From CAXBCP01 sp963974055 (lineage in GTDB: Bacteria; Pseudomonadota; Alphaproteobacteria; MPNO01; UBA830), in assembly GCA_963974055.1 (NCBI GenBank), contig CAXBCP010000004.1:124001-188000 (forward strand): a stretch of DNA of 64,000 nt, in the 5' to 3' direction. The translations under genes and the position numbers were made by a program. Shown one piece after another: positions 42,249-50,385 of this stretch (positions within the stretch are counted from its first letter, which is position 1; every line of letters begins with the position of its first letter). Under the pieces are notes generated by a model. The model saw only the letters and a list, made by a program, of their open reading frames with translations. It did not search any database and had not been told where the DNA came from.

Positions 42249-43088
42249 TCAGGTGTCGTCGTCCGCCCAGTAGCCGTCGCGCATGCGCTCGCCGATATCG
42301 CAGCCTTTTGCATAGGTATAGCCGTTCGGCGACGGCCGGATGTTCGGTGTCGCCGTGACCTGCGCGCGAATGAACCCGGTCCGGCGCGGCGGGGACAGGT
42401 CCGAAATTTCCAGTACCAGTTTCCGGCGTATCGCGCGGGCGAAATCCTTGAAATCCCGCGCCACCACCAGAAACGCGCCCGGACCGCCGATCACGCAGCC
42501 GCGGTAGTAATTGTCGAGGTCGGGCAGGCTATAGCGGCTGAACCCGGCGTCGCGGTCGTTTATGATCGGCAGGCCGTTGATCGTAATCCGTCTGCCGATC
42601 GTTTCGTCGCGCACCGCGTCCACGCCCCGGCCTGCATTATTGGGCCCGTCGCCCGATACGTCGATCACACGCCGCGTGCCTTCGATGTCGTTTGTCTCGA
42701 TCAGGTTGCGCGCCTGTTCCAGGGCATCGCTGATCGACGTGCGGCGCCCGAATGTGAGCGGTGCGTTCAGGAGCGTGTCGGCAAAGGCATAGGCGCTGTC
42801 CCGGTCGCGGACAATCCGCCAGTCGATCAGCAGTTTGTTCCAGTCGCGGCTGGAATAGTCGATATAGGCGACGGCGATGCGTTGCAGCACGCCGGACTGA
42901 ATGGCATCGATGACCTGCTGGCTGCGGAAGGCGGCGGCAATTCCCTGGCGCTGAAGCCGCGCTTCGTCGCCGTCGATGCTGCGGGATACGTCGGTGGCGA
43001 TCACCAGTTCCAGATCGACATATTCCTTCGCCATGGCGGGCGTGGAGGCGATTGATATGACGGCCAGTACCGAGAATAGCTGCTTCAT
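42249..43088 (-). CDS. DUF1194 (von Willebrand factor A-like) exported protein
   Basis: The 279-residue product has a signal peptide (MKQLFSVLAVISIASTPAM, cleavage near AMA-KEYVD) and a DUF1194 vWA-type domain with the MIDAS-like motif VIATDVSRSIDGDEARLQ near residues 32-50 and the later block IDVSGDGPNNAGRGVDAVRD. Such proteins are exported in many alphaproteobacteria; the role is unknown. The start at 43088 is chosen since the upstream in-frame extension to 43283 covers the divergent intergenic region and UbiD start. It stands alone between convergent and divergent neighbours. Confidence 0.83.
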   Translation of the reverse strand: MKQLFSVLAVISIASTPAMAKEYVDLELVIATDVSRSIDGDEARLQRQGIAAAFRSQQVIDAIQSGVLQRIAVAYIDYSSRDWNKLLIDWRIVRDRDSAYAFADTLLNAPLTFGRRTSISDALEQARNLIETNDIEGTRRVIDVSGDGPNNAGRGVDAVRDETIGRRITINGLPIINDRDAGFSRYSLPDLDNYYRGCVIGGPGAFLVVARDFKDFARAIRRKLVLEISDLSPPRRTGFIRAQVTATPNIRPSPNGYTYAKGCDIGERMRDGYWADDDT

Positions 43089-43246
43089 CACCGGTCCCCG
43101 TGGTCTGAGTGCGCAGTTTACACGCTTTTCGCGATCTAATCCGCTGTGTTTCTGTCGCCCCTGCCAGCCGCCACTATCAATATGCCCGGCTTTTGCGGTA
43201 AAACGCGGCAGCGACAGACAAAAAGACCAAAACGGGAATTCCAGAT

Positions 43247-44776
43247 ATGAGCGACAAAGCGTCACCGGTATCCGCAAAAGCACAGAACGAACCGATCCAG
43301 GATCTACGGCAGTGGCTGGAAGCCGTGGAAGAGATCGACGAGCTGGTGCGGGTCAGCGAGCCCGTCAGCCGGGATCAGGAAATGAGCGCGATCGGTTATC
43401 TTTTGGCCAAGCAGCAGCCGTCCCCGACGGTCATGTTCGAAAAGACGGTCGGTTTCGATGAAGACGGTATCGGCGCCCGTCTGCTCTGGAACCTTGCCGG
43501 GCCGAGCCTGAAGCGCATTGCCATCACGCTCGGTGAATCGCCGGACATGTCGGCGACGGACCTGATCAAGAAGGTCAAGGTCAAGCTGACCAACCGTATC
43601 CCGCCGCGCGAAGTGGAATCGGTTGAAGCGCCGGTGTTCGAGAATACCCTGGTCGGCGACGATATCGATCTCGACCTCCTGCCGATTCCGATGCACTGGC
43701 CGCTGGATGGCGGGCGCTACCCCGGTACGGCCGATTGCGTGATTACCCGCGATCCCGACAGCGGTTACCTGAATGTCGGTACCTACCGGATGATGCAGCA
43801 GGGCAAGCGTCACGCCGGGCTGTACCTGTCGCCGGGCAAGGACGCGCGCCTGCATATCGAAAAGGCCTGGGAGCGCGGCGAATCGATCGAGGTCGCGGCG
43901 GCCTGGGGCGTCGATCCGATCTTCATGCTTGTCGGATCGCAGGGTTTCCCGAAGAACATTTCCGAATACGAATTCATCGGCGGTATTCGCGACCAGGCGG
44001 TGTCCGTGGTGAAAGGCAAGACGACGGACCTTCTGATCCCCGCCAATGCGGAACTGGTGATCGAAGGCGTGCTCAAGCCCGGCTCGATGAAGGGCGAAGG
44101 GCCGTTCGGCGAATTCACCGGGTATTACGGCAAGCCCGAAGGCGAAGCGCCGCTGGTGGAAATCACCGCGATGCATTTTCGCAACAAGCCGATCATGACC
44201 AACGCGCTGATGGCCGATTACCCGTCCTGCGAACAGAGCGGGTTCTTCGCCATCATCCGGTCCGCCCGGGTGTGGAACGATTTCGACCGGCTCGGCATTC
44301 CGGGGATCGAAGGCGTCTATTGTCATCCCGCTGCCGCCGGCGGCTGGGGCATGACGGTGATCAGCATGCAGCAGCTCTATGCCGGCCATGCCGCCCAGGT
44401 CCTGGCGCTGGCGGCGCAGGTGCCGGGCGGGGCCTATTACACCAAGTGGATTATCGTCGTCGACGAAGATGTGGACCCGTGCGATATGGACCAGGTGTTG
44501 TGGGCAATGGCCAGCCGCAGCAACCCGATCGACGATATCGATATTCTGCGCAACACGTGGAGCACGCAGCTCGATCCCGCCCAGTACCCGCCGGAAAACC
44601 GGCCCTATGGGTCGAAGGCGCTGATCAATGCGTGCAAGGATCACAAGAACCTGAAGAATTTCTCCAAGCGCACGATGCTCAGCAAGGAAATCTACGACAA
44701 GGTTTCTGCCGACTGGGAACGTCTGGGTCTGCCGGGCGACGTGCCGAATGTGAAAAACTTCGAACCGGGAACCTGA
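43247..44776 (+). CDS. UbiD family decarboxylase (third)
   Basis: The 509-residue product is a prenylated-FMN UbiD-family (de)carboxylase. The arginine in NVGTYRMMQQGKRHAGLYLS (near 185), the paired glutamates in KGEGPFGEFTGYYG (near 290), and AYYTKWIIVVDEDVDP (near 400) match the family, and the EGPFGEFTGYYG block is the consensus form. It is separated from the vWA gene by 158 bases and stands alone, converging with the ACR3 gene. Of the three UbiD genes in the window, this one is the most typical by eye. The substrate is unknown. Confidence 0.91.
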   Translation: MSDKASPVSAKAQNEPIQDLRQWLEAVEEIDELVRVSEPVSRDQEMSAIGYLLAKQQPSPTVMFEKTVGFDEDGIGARLLWNLAGPSLKRIAITLGESPDMSATDLIKKVKVKLTNRIPPREVESVEAPVFENTLVGDDIDLDLLPIPMHWPLDGGRYPGTADCVITRDPDSGYLNVGTYRMMQQGKRHAGLYLSPGKDARLHIEKAWERGESIEVAAAWGVDPIFMLVGSQGFPKNISEYEFIGGIRDQAVSVVKGKTTDLLIPANAELVIEGVLKPGSMKGEGPFGEFTGYYGKPEGEAPLVEITAMHFRNKPIMTNALMADYPSCEQSGFFAIIRSARVWNDFDRLGIPGIEGVYCHPAAAGGWGMTVISMQQLYAGHAAQVLALAAQVPGGAYYTKWIIVVDEDVDPCDMDQVLWAMASRSNPIDDIDILRNTWSTQLDPAQYPPENRPYGSKALINACKDHKNLKNFSKRTMLSKEIYDKVSADWERLGLPGDVPNVKNFEPGT

Positions 44777-44784
44777 CCGGTTCC
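44768..44784. terminator. Short hairpin between convergent UbiD and ACR3 genes
   Basis: GGAACC (44768-44773), loop TGACC and GGTTCC (44779-44784) form a six-pair stem that covers the UbiD stop codon. It is followed by TATAAC, not a T tract, so it is a weak candidate. Confidence 0.3.
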
Positions 44785-44801
44785 TATAACGCTGGTATGC
44801 C

Positions 44802-45902
44802 TCAGCCGGCCGGAAACGCGTTGCGGGTCCGGTTGGCGAAGGCGACCAGCGACAGCATGACCGGCACCTCGACCAGCACGCCGACAACGGTGGCAAGCGC
44901 GGCGCCGGAATTCAGCCCGAAGACGCTGATGGCCACGGCGACGGCGAGTTCGAAGAAATTCGACGTGCCGATCAGCGCGCAGGGGGCGGCGACATTGAAC
45001 GGCACCCGCCACGCCCACGCGGCCCCGTAGGCGATAAAGAAAATTCCGTAGGACTGGATGATCAGGGGGGCGGCGATCAGCGCAATCAGCAGCGGCCGGT
45101 CGAGAATGACATTGCCCTGAAACCCGAAGAGCAGCACCACCGTCGCGAGCAGACCGATAACGGAAAACGGCTTTATGCCGCCGACGAACCGGGCAACGGC
45201 TTTCTCGGCATCGTCGTTCCGGCGCGCATGCCGGACAAGCTGCCGCCGCGTGATATAGCCGGCAACCAGGGGAATCACGACATACAGCGCGACCGACAGC
45301 AGCAGGGTTTCCCACGGTACCGCGATATCGGTCACGCCCAGCAGCAGCGCGACGATCGGCGCGAAGGCAAAGATCATGATGACGTCGTTGACCGAGACCT
45401 GCACCAGCGTATAGGTCGCATCGCCCCGGGTAAGCTGCGACCAGACGAAAACCATTGCCGTGCAGGGCGCGGCGCCGAGCAGGATCAGCCCGCCGATATA
45501 TTCCTGCGCGTCCTTCGGCGAAATCATGTCCGCGAACAGCACTTCGAAAAACAGGACCCCGAGCGCCGCCATCGTGAACGGTTTGATCAGCCAGTTGACG
45601 GCCAGGGTAATGACCAGCCCCTTTGGCCGGTCCCCGATATGGCGAATGCTCGCAAAATCGACATTCACCATCATGGGATAGACCATCGCCCAGATCAGGA
45701 CCGCCACGACCAGATTGACCGAGGCATATTCCAGCCCGGCCAGCGTGCCGAAAATGCCGGGCGCGGAATTACCGAGCGCCACGCCTGCAACGATGCACAG
45801 GGCGACCCAGACGGACAGCCATTTTTCGAAGAAACCGATTCCCCCGGCAGGTTGGTCGGCAGGCGTGTTCGGGCTGTCGGATGGAGACGATTCGTTGGTC
45901 AT
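44802..45902 (-). CDS. ACR3-family arsenite efflux transporter
   Basis: The 366-residue inner-membrane protein has about ten hydrophobic segments and the ACR3 signature LLGAAPCTAMVFVWSQLTRG, with the conserved cysteine at C147 that is required for arsenite export in this family. Related motifs are VNDVIMIFAFAPIV and GTSNFFELAVAVAI in the later half. No arsR, arsC or arsenite oxidase is in the window. A perfect palindrome at 45983-46004 lies about 80 bases upstream of the start and is a candidate operator. The N-terminal 20 residues are a Ser/Pro-rich cytoplasmic tail. Confidence 0.88.
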   Translation of the reverse strand: MTNESSPSDSPNTPADQPAGGIGFFEKWLSVWVALCIVAGVALGNSAPGIFGTLAGLEYASVNLVVAVLIWAMVYPMMVNVDFASIRHIGDRPKGLVITLAVNWLIKPFTMAALGVLFFEVLFADMISPKDAQEYIGGLILLGAAPCTAMVFVWSQLTRGDATYTLVQVSVNDVIMIFAFAPIVALLLGVTDIAVPWETLLLSVALYVVIPLVAGYITRRQLVRHARRNDDAEKAVARFVGGIKPFSVIGLLATVVLLFGFQGNVILDRPLLIALIAAPLIIQSYGIFFIAYGAAWAWRVPFNVAAPCALIGTSNFFELAVAVAISVFGLNSGAALATVVGVLVEVPVMLSLVAFANRTRNAFPAG

Positions 45903-45982
45903 TTAACAGGGTCCGGGGCAGGGGCGCCGACAGGCGCGTTTGGTGGTGAAGCGGCGCTGGGTATTTCAGGTGTACCCGGCCG

Positions 45983-46004
45983 GTTTGTCACATTCATGAC
46001 AAAC
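45983..46004 (-). promoter_or_regulatory. Perfect palindrome upstream of the ACR3 gene
   Basis: GTTTGTCA (45983-45990), six bases, then TGACAAAC (45997-46004) is an eight-base perfect dyad, AT-rich unlike nearby hairpins. It lies just after the stop of the ABC exporter gene (46008) and about 80 bases before the ACR3 start (45902), both on the minus strand. It may be a regulator operator or a weak terminator. The lack of a T tract favours an operator. Confidence 0.4.
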
Positions 46005-46007
46005 AGC

Positions 46008-47891
46008 TTACTGCGCCGGGATCGAATAGTCTTCGTCCGGCGGTTCCAGATCTTCGCCGTTTTCCGCCGTCGCGCTACCGTCGCCGGATTGCCGCTGCTG
46101 GCGGTTCCACAGCGCCGCATAATGCCCGTCCAGTGCGAGAAGCTGCAGGTGCGATCCGCGTTCGCGAATCTCTCCCGCTTCGACAAACAGGATCTGGTCG
46201 GCATCGACGACGGTGGACAGGCGGTGGGCGATCACCACGGTGGTGGATCCTCTCGACACGTCGGTCAGGCTTTTCTGGATCGCCTGTTCGGTATGACTGT
46301 CGAGCGCCGACGTCGCTTCGTCGAACAGGAAAATCCGCGGGCGTTTCAGCACGGCGCGGGCAACCGCGACCCGCTGTTTCTCCCCGCCTGAAAGCTTCAG
46401 GCCGCGTTCTCCGACGACCGTGTCGAACCCGTCCGGCAACGAGGCGATAAAACCCGATATCTGCGCCATCCCGGCGGCTTCGATCACGTCGTCGCGGGTC
46501 GCGCCGGGCCGCCCGAAGGCGATGTTTTCGCCGATTTTTTCGTTGAACAGGACGGTGTCCTGCGGCACCACGCCGATGGCGGCGCGGACCGAGTGCTGGG
46601 TTGCGTTGCGGATATCGTGGCCGTCGATTTTCACGGTGCCGTCCGCCGGGTCGTAAAAGCGGAACAACAGGCGCCCGATGGTCGTTTTCCCGCCGCCGCT
46701 CGGCCCGACCAGTGCGAGCTTCCGGCCGGCTTCGACCTCGAAGCTGATGTTCTTCAGGATCGGCCGGCGCGGATCGTAGGCAAAGGACACGTTTTCGAAC
46801 CGGATCGTGCCCCGCCCTTCGGGCAGGACCGGCGCGTCCGCCGCGTCGGTAACTTCCGGTTTTTCCTCGAAAATACGGACCATCTGTTCCAGGTCGATCA
46901 GCGCCTGCTTGATCGACCGGTACAGGTTCCCGAGCCGTTCGAGCGGACGGACGAGCTGCAGCAGGTAGGTATTGATCAGCACGAACGCGCCGATGGTCAT
47001 CGCGCCCGACGCGACATCCATACCGCCCAGAATTACGATCGCGCCGGCGCCGATGCCCAGCAGCGTCATCTGCGCGACGCCCAGCAGGCTGCGGAAAACA
47101 AGCGACCGCACGGTCAGGCGCTCCGCCTCCGCCAGTTCCCCGTCATAGCGGTCGGAAACGTATTGTTCGTTCCCGAAATACTTGACGGTCTCGTAGTTGA
47201 TCAGGGTGTCGATTGCCTTGCCATGCGCCTCCGACGCCTTGATCACCGCGGGACGCTGGTAACGCCGCAGGATTTCCGAGCCGAAAACGACCGCGAACAG
47301 GAACAGCGAAAGCGTGGTTCCCATGATCAGCGCGAAATGTGCTTCGAACCGCGCCAGCACGACAGCGGTGATGATGACGATTTCGGTGATCAGCGGCGCG
47401 ATGACGAAGACGAGGTTGAATAACAGTTCCGCCGTCGCTTCGAGTCCGCGTTCCTGGACCCGGCTGAGCATTCCGGTGCGCCGGGACAGGTGATAGCGCA
47501 GCGACAACGTGTGCAGGTGATCGAACACCGCGAGGCCGAGTCGCCGCCTTACGCGCTGTTCGAGAGGGCCGAACAGGATCCAACGAAGTTCGTTCAGCGC
47601 CCGCGAAAACCAGAATATGAAACCGTATCCCAGCAGCAGGGCGACCGGCGCGACCACAAACATCGATGTCCCGTCCGGTGTCAAACGGTCGATCGCGACC
47701 GCAAACAGCACCGGCAGCAGCGCGTTGAGAATAGCCGTCAGAAGAAGGATTGCGAATGACAGCACCACCCGCCAGCGCATACCCGGATCGTCGCTGGGCC
47801 AAAGATAGGGCATTACCGCGCCCATCGCCTTGAGGTCTGCCTTGTGTCCGGCTCGGATATCCGGCGCGACGGAGGGGAGAAAACGCGACAT
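46008..47891 (-). CDS. ABC exporter, HMT1/Atm1-type half transporter
   Basis: The 627-residue product fuses a six-helix membrane domain (about 30-330) to one ATPase domain. Walker A is GPSGGGKTT near residue 395, the signature LSGGEKQRVAVARAVLKRPR near residue 500, and the Walker B stretch IFLFDEATSALDSHTEQAI near 525. The pattern TVKYFGNEQYVSDRYD in the membrane part and the DxTVLFNEKIGENIAFGRP region match the Atm1/HMT1 group, which exports glutathione-linked metal or sulfur compounds. Adjacent to the ACR3 gene on the same strand, it might assist in exporting metal or arsenic thiol conjugates, which is inference. Confidence 0.86.
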   Translation of the reverse strand: MSRFLPSVAPDIRAGHKADLKAMGAVMPYLWPSDDPGMRWRVVLSFAILLLTAILNALLPVLFAVAIDRLTPDGTSMFVVAPVALLLGYGFIFWFSRALNELRWILFGPLEQRVRRRLGLAVFDHLHTLSLRYHLSRRTGMLSRVQERGLEATAELLFNLVFVIAPLITEIVIITAVVLARFEAHFALIMGTTLSLFLFAVVFGSEILRRYQRPAVIKASEAHGKAIDTLINYETVKYFGNEQYVSDRYDGELAEAERLTVRSLVFRSLLGVAQMTLLGIGAGAIVILGGMDVASGAMTIGAFVLINTYLLQLVRPLERLGNLYRSIKQALIDLEQMVRIFEEKPEVTDAADAPVLPEGRGTIRFENVSFAYDPRRPILKNISFEVEAGRKLALVGPSGGGKTTIGRLLFRFYDPADGTVKIDGHDIRNATQHSVRAAIGVVPQDTVLFNEKIGENIAFGRPGATRDDVIEAAGMAQISGFIASLPDGFDTVVGERGLKLSGGEKQRVAVARAVLKRPRIFLFDEATSALDSHTEQAIQKSLTDVSRGSTTVVIAHRLSTVVDADQILFVEAGEIRERGSHLQLLALDGHYAALWNRQQRQSGDGSATAENGEDLEPPDEDYSIPAQ

Positions 47892-47953
47892 TATGCTTAA
47901 GTGCTTTCGTGGCCGGTGCGTTACAGGAATAACAGTTGTCTGAGTATAAGTGA

Positions 47954-47983
47954 TTCACGCATCGTGTGCGCCGTCGCTATGAT
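47954..47983 (+). promoter_or_regulatory. Candidate promoter of the DinB-family gene
   Basis: TATGAT at 47978-47983 is a strong -10 box, with TTCACG at 47954-47959 as a fair -35 at 18 bases, 31 bases before the start codon of the DinB-family gene. Confidence 0.4.
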
Positions 47984-48014
47984 TGTAAAAAACAGGGAAC
48001 CGGAGGATACAGAA

Positions 48015-48539
48015 ATGGATGCCCGTAAATATCTGCGCAGCCTGTTGGAGTACAATACCTGGGCCAATGCGGAACTCTACGCCAAGGTGCGCGAATTGCC
48101 GCCGGAAGAGGTCACGAAAAAACGCAAGACGCTGCTGGAATCCATCCATGTGAGCATGAATCACCTGCTGTCGGTCGATATGATGTGGCATGCCCATATG
48201 GAAAAGCGGCCGCACGGCATCAGCCAGTTGCGCGCCGTTCAGCATGAGGACATGGACGATCTGTGGGAGGCCCGCCAGGAGATGGACAGGACGCTGCTCG
48301 CCTATCTCGACGGGCTGAGCGATGCCGACCTGGAAGAGGTTGTCGATTACGAGCTGATCGGCGGCAACAAGGGGTCCCTGTCGCGGGCGATGTGCCTGAC
48401 CCACCTTGTGACCCATGGCAGCTATCATCGCGGCTGGATCGCCGACATGTTCGGCCAGGCCGAAAGCCCGCCGCCCATCATCGATATTCCGGTCTACGAG
48501 CGGGCCGTCAAGGCGAACAATCTGAACCCGTTGCCCTGA
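48015..48539 (+). CDS. DinB-family protein
   Basis: The 174-residue product is a DinB/YfiT-like four-helix-bundle protein. A histidine in MNHLLSVDMMWHAHM near residue 50 and the H-x3-H motif in HLVTHGSYHRGWIADM near residues 132-137 form the metal triad of this fold. Many members act in thiol-dependent reactions (bacillithiol, mycothiol or glutathione transferases, maleylpyruvate isomerase); the substrate here is unknown. The ATG at 48015 follows GGAGG at good spacing. A flavin monooxygenase gene starts 17 bases after its stop, suggesting a joint aromatic ring-cleavage role. Confidence 0.82.
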   Translation: MDARKYLRSLLEYNTWANAELYAKVRELPPEEVTKKRKTLLESIHVSMNHLLSVDMMWHAHMEKRPHGISQLRAVQHEDMDDLWEARQEMDRTLLAYLDGLSDADLEEVVDYELIGGNKGSLSRAMCLTHLVTHGSYHRGWIADMFGQAESPPPIIDIPVYERAVKANNLNPLP

Positions 48540-48556
48540 AGACGGGAGTGGTTCAG

Positions 48557-49786
48557 ATGCGTACTCCCAAAGTCGCCGTCATTGGCGGGGGACTCGGCGG
48601 CGCCGCGGCGGCTCTTGCGTTGCACCGCCGGGGTGTTGAGGTCGAAATATACGAAAAGGCGCCGGAAATTTCCGAAATCGGCGCGGGACTGAATGTCAGC
48701 CCCAATGCGCTCAAAGCCCTGCGGTATCTCGGGGTCGAGGACGCCGCCGTCGAAATCGGCGTTCAGTCCGTCGAACAGGTTATCCGGAGCTTTCGCAGCG
48801 GCCGGGTGATTGCCCGCCCGAAGCGGGCCGGCGATATCGAAACCCGCTACGGCGCTTCCTTTCTGACCATTCACCGGGCCGATCTTCTGGACACGCTTCT
48901 GGCGCCGTTGCCGGAGGACATGATCCATCTCGACGCCGCCTGTGCGGCCGTGGAAAGCGGGAAGGACGGCGCGGTCGTCACGTTCGAAGACGGACGCACC
49001 GTCGAGGCGGATGTCGTGATCGGCGCCGACGGCATACATTCGGCGGTCCGCGACAGTCTGTTCGGCCGGATCGAGCCGCGGTTTACCGGCTGTATCTGCT
49101 GGCGCGGGCTGGTCCCGCGCGAGGCGTTGTCGGACCCGCGCTATGCCGAGGAAATGACGGCGTGGTGGGGCCCGCACGGCCATGTCGTGCATTACCCGGT
49201 GCGGCGCGGCGAACTCGTGAATTTCGTCGCCCATTTCGACAGCGAGGGCTGGACCGAGGAATCCTGGCTCCATGAATGCGACCGGTCCGAATTGATGGAA
49301 ACCTATGCCGGGTGGCACCGGGACCTGTTGACGCTCTTCGAGGCGAGCGAGAAATACTACAAATGGGCGCTATACGATCGCGACCCGCTCGAAAGCTGGA
49401 CCGATGGCCGGGCGACGTTGCTGGGCGATTCGGCGCACCCGATGCTGCCTTATCTCGGGCAGGGCGCCTGCATGGCGATAGAGGACGCCTGCATCCTCGC
49501 GGAATCGATCGGCCGCGCGCCGGACGACCTGTCGGCGGCACTGGCGGACTACGAACGTCTCCGAAAGCCGCGGACGACCCGTGCCCAGTTGGGGTCGCGT
49601 TTCCGGGCAAAGCAAAATCACCTGGTTTCGCCGTTCGCCCGTCTCAAACGCGATATCCGCATTGCCTATAACAGCCGCTTCGGCGCCGACAGCACGCCGG
49701 GCCAGGCCGCGGCCTTTTACGAATACGATGTGGCGGCTGAAACCGGCTACCGGGTGCCTGCCGACCCCGCTGCCCTCCACGCGTGA
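48557..49786 (+). CDS. FAD-dependent aromatic monooxygenase (salicylate hydroxylase-like)
   Basis: The 409-residue product is a class A flavoprotein monooxygenase. It has the FAD motif VIGGGLGGAAAALALHRRGV near residues 8-27, the DG motif VVIGADGIHSAVR near 155 and the second FAD motif GDSAHPMLPYLGQGACMAIE near 290, as in salicylate 1-hydroxylase and 3-hydroxybenzoate 6-hydroxylase. It would use NAD(P)H and O2 to hydroxylate a benzoate-type substrate. The ATG at 48557 follows GGGAG. The DinB-family gene just upstream recalls the maleylpyruvate isomerase pairing of the gentisate pathway, but no gentisate dioxygenase is present here. Confidence 0.88.
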   Translation: MRTPKVAVIGGGLGGAAAALALHRRGVEVEIYEKAPEISEIGAGLNVSPNALKALRYLGVEDAAVEIGVQSVEQVIRSFRSGRVIARPKRAGDIETRYGASFLTIHRADLLDTLLAPLPEDMIHLDAACAAVESGKDGAVVTFEDGRTVEADVVIGADGIHSAVRDSLFGRIEPRFTGCICWRGLVPREALSDPRYAEEMTAWWGPHGHVVHYPVRRGELVNFVAHFDSEGWTEESWLHECDRSELMETYAGWHRDLLTLFEASEKYYKWALYDRDPLESWTDGRATLLGDSAHPMLPYLGQGACMAIEDACILAESIGRAPDDLSAALADYERLRKPRTTRAQLGSRFRAKQNHLVSPFARLKRDIRIAYNSRFGADSTPGQAAAFYEYDVAAETGYRVPADPAALHA

Positions 49787-49799
49787 GGTAGGTCCGCCG

Positions 49800-49815
49800 T
49801 TAACCTTTGATTAAC
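49800..49815 (+). promoter_or_regulatory. CtrA-type box upstream of the LOV gene
   Basis: TTAA (49800-49803), seven bases, TTAAC (49811-49815) is a perfect match to the TTAA-N7-TTAAC site of the alphaproteobacterial cell-cycle regulator CtrA. It lies 49 bases before the LOV start codon, in the -35 to operator zone. The chance of such a match in one intergenic gap of this GC-rich genome is low, but binding is unproven. Confidence 0.5.
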
Positions 49816-49863
49816 CATGACGCCATCAAGATGTAGGGGTTTGAGACATCGGAAGTGCATTCC

Positions 49864-50385
49864 ATGCGATATATCAATTCCCTGGACGAAGCCTTGGAGA
49901 TCCTCACGTCCGAGGATTTACAGCGGTCCTGCGTCATCACCGATCCGACCCAGCCTGATAATCCGATCGTTTACGTCACCTCGGAATTCGAACGCCAGAC
50001 CGGGTACCCGCGGGAAGAAGTGTTGGGGCGCAACTGTCGTTTTCTGCAGGGCACGGACACCGACCCCGCAACGGTCGCCCGAATCCGGGATGCGATCGAC
50101 CGGATGCTGCCGCTCGACGTCGAAATTCTGAACTATCGCAAGAACGGTTCGCCGTTCTGGAACAGGCTGTCGCTCCGCCCGATGTTTTCCGAAGTCGGAA
50201 AACTACAATCGTTCGTCGCGTCGCAACGCATCCGCGAAGTCGGTGAAAACCGCTACGACACCGACCCCGACACCGCTACCCGGCGAATCGGGGAAACAGT
50301 GCTTCTGCGTTATCCCGGTTTACGGCGGCACGGGCTGGATCGCTTAACCCGTCCCATGCGTCGAAACCGTTCGTCTCATCCGTGA
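49864..50385 (+). CDS. Short LOV-domain blue-light photoreceptor
   Basis: The 173-residue product is a PAS/LOV domain (about residues 10-115) with the full flavin motif GRNCRFLQGTDTDP, whose C58 would form the light-driven cysteinyl-flavin adduct. Later flavin contacts are EILNYRKNGSPFWNRL and the glutamine in FVASQRIRE. A tail of about 50 residues has no effector domain, so it resembles short LOV proteins that act by dimer change or by a partner. ATG at 49864 follows GGAAG. It has a CtrA-type box upstream and overlaps the convergent amidohydrolase by 110 bases at its 3' end. The very end is arginine-rich and may be non-conserved. Confidence 0.85.
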   Translation: MRYINSLDEALEILTSEDLQRSCVITDPTQPDNPIVYVTSEFERQTGYPREEVLGRNCRFLQGTDTDPATVARIRDAIDRMLPLDVEILNYRKNGSPFWNRLSLRPMFSEVGKLQSFVASQRIREVGENRYDTDPDTATRRIGETVLLRYPGLRRHGLDRLTRPMRRNRSSHP

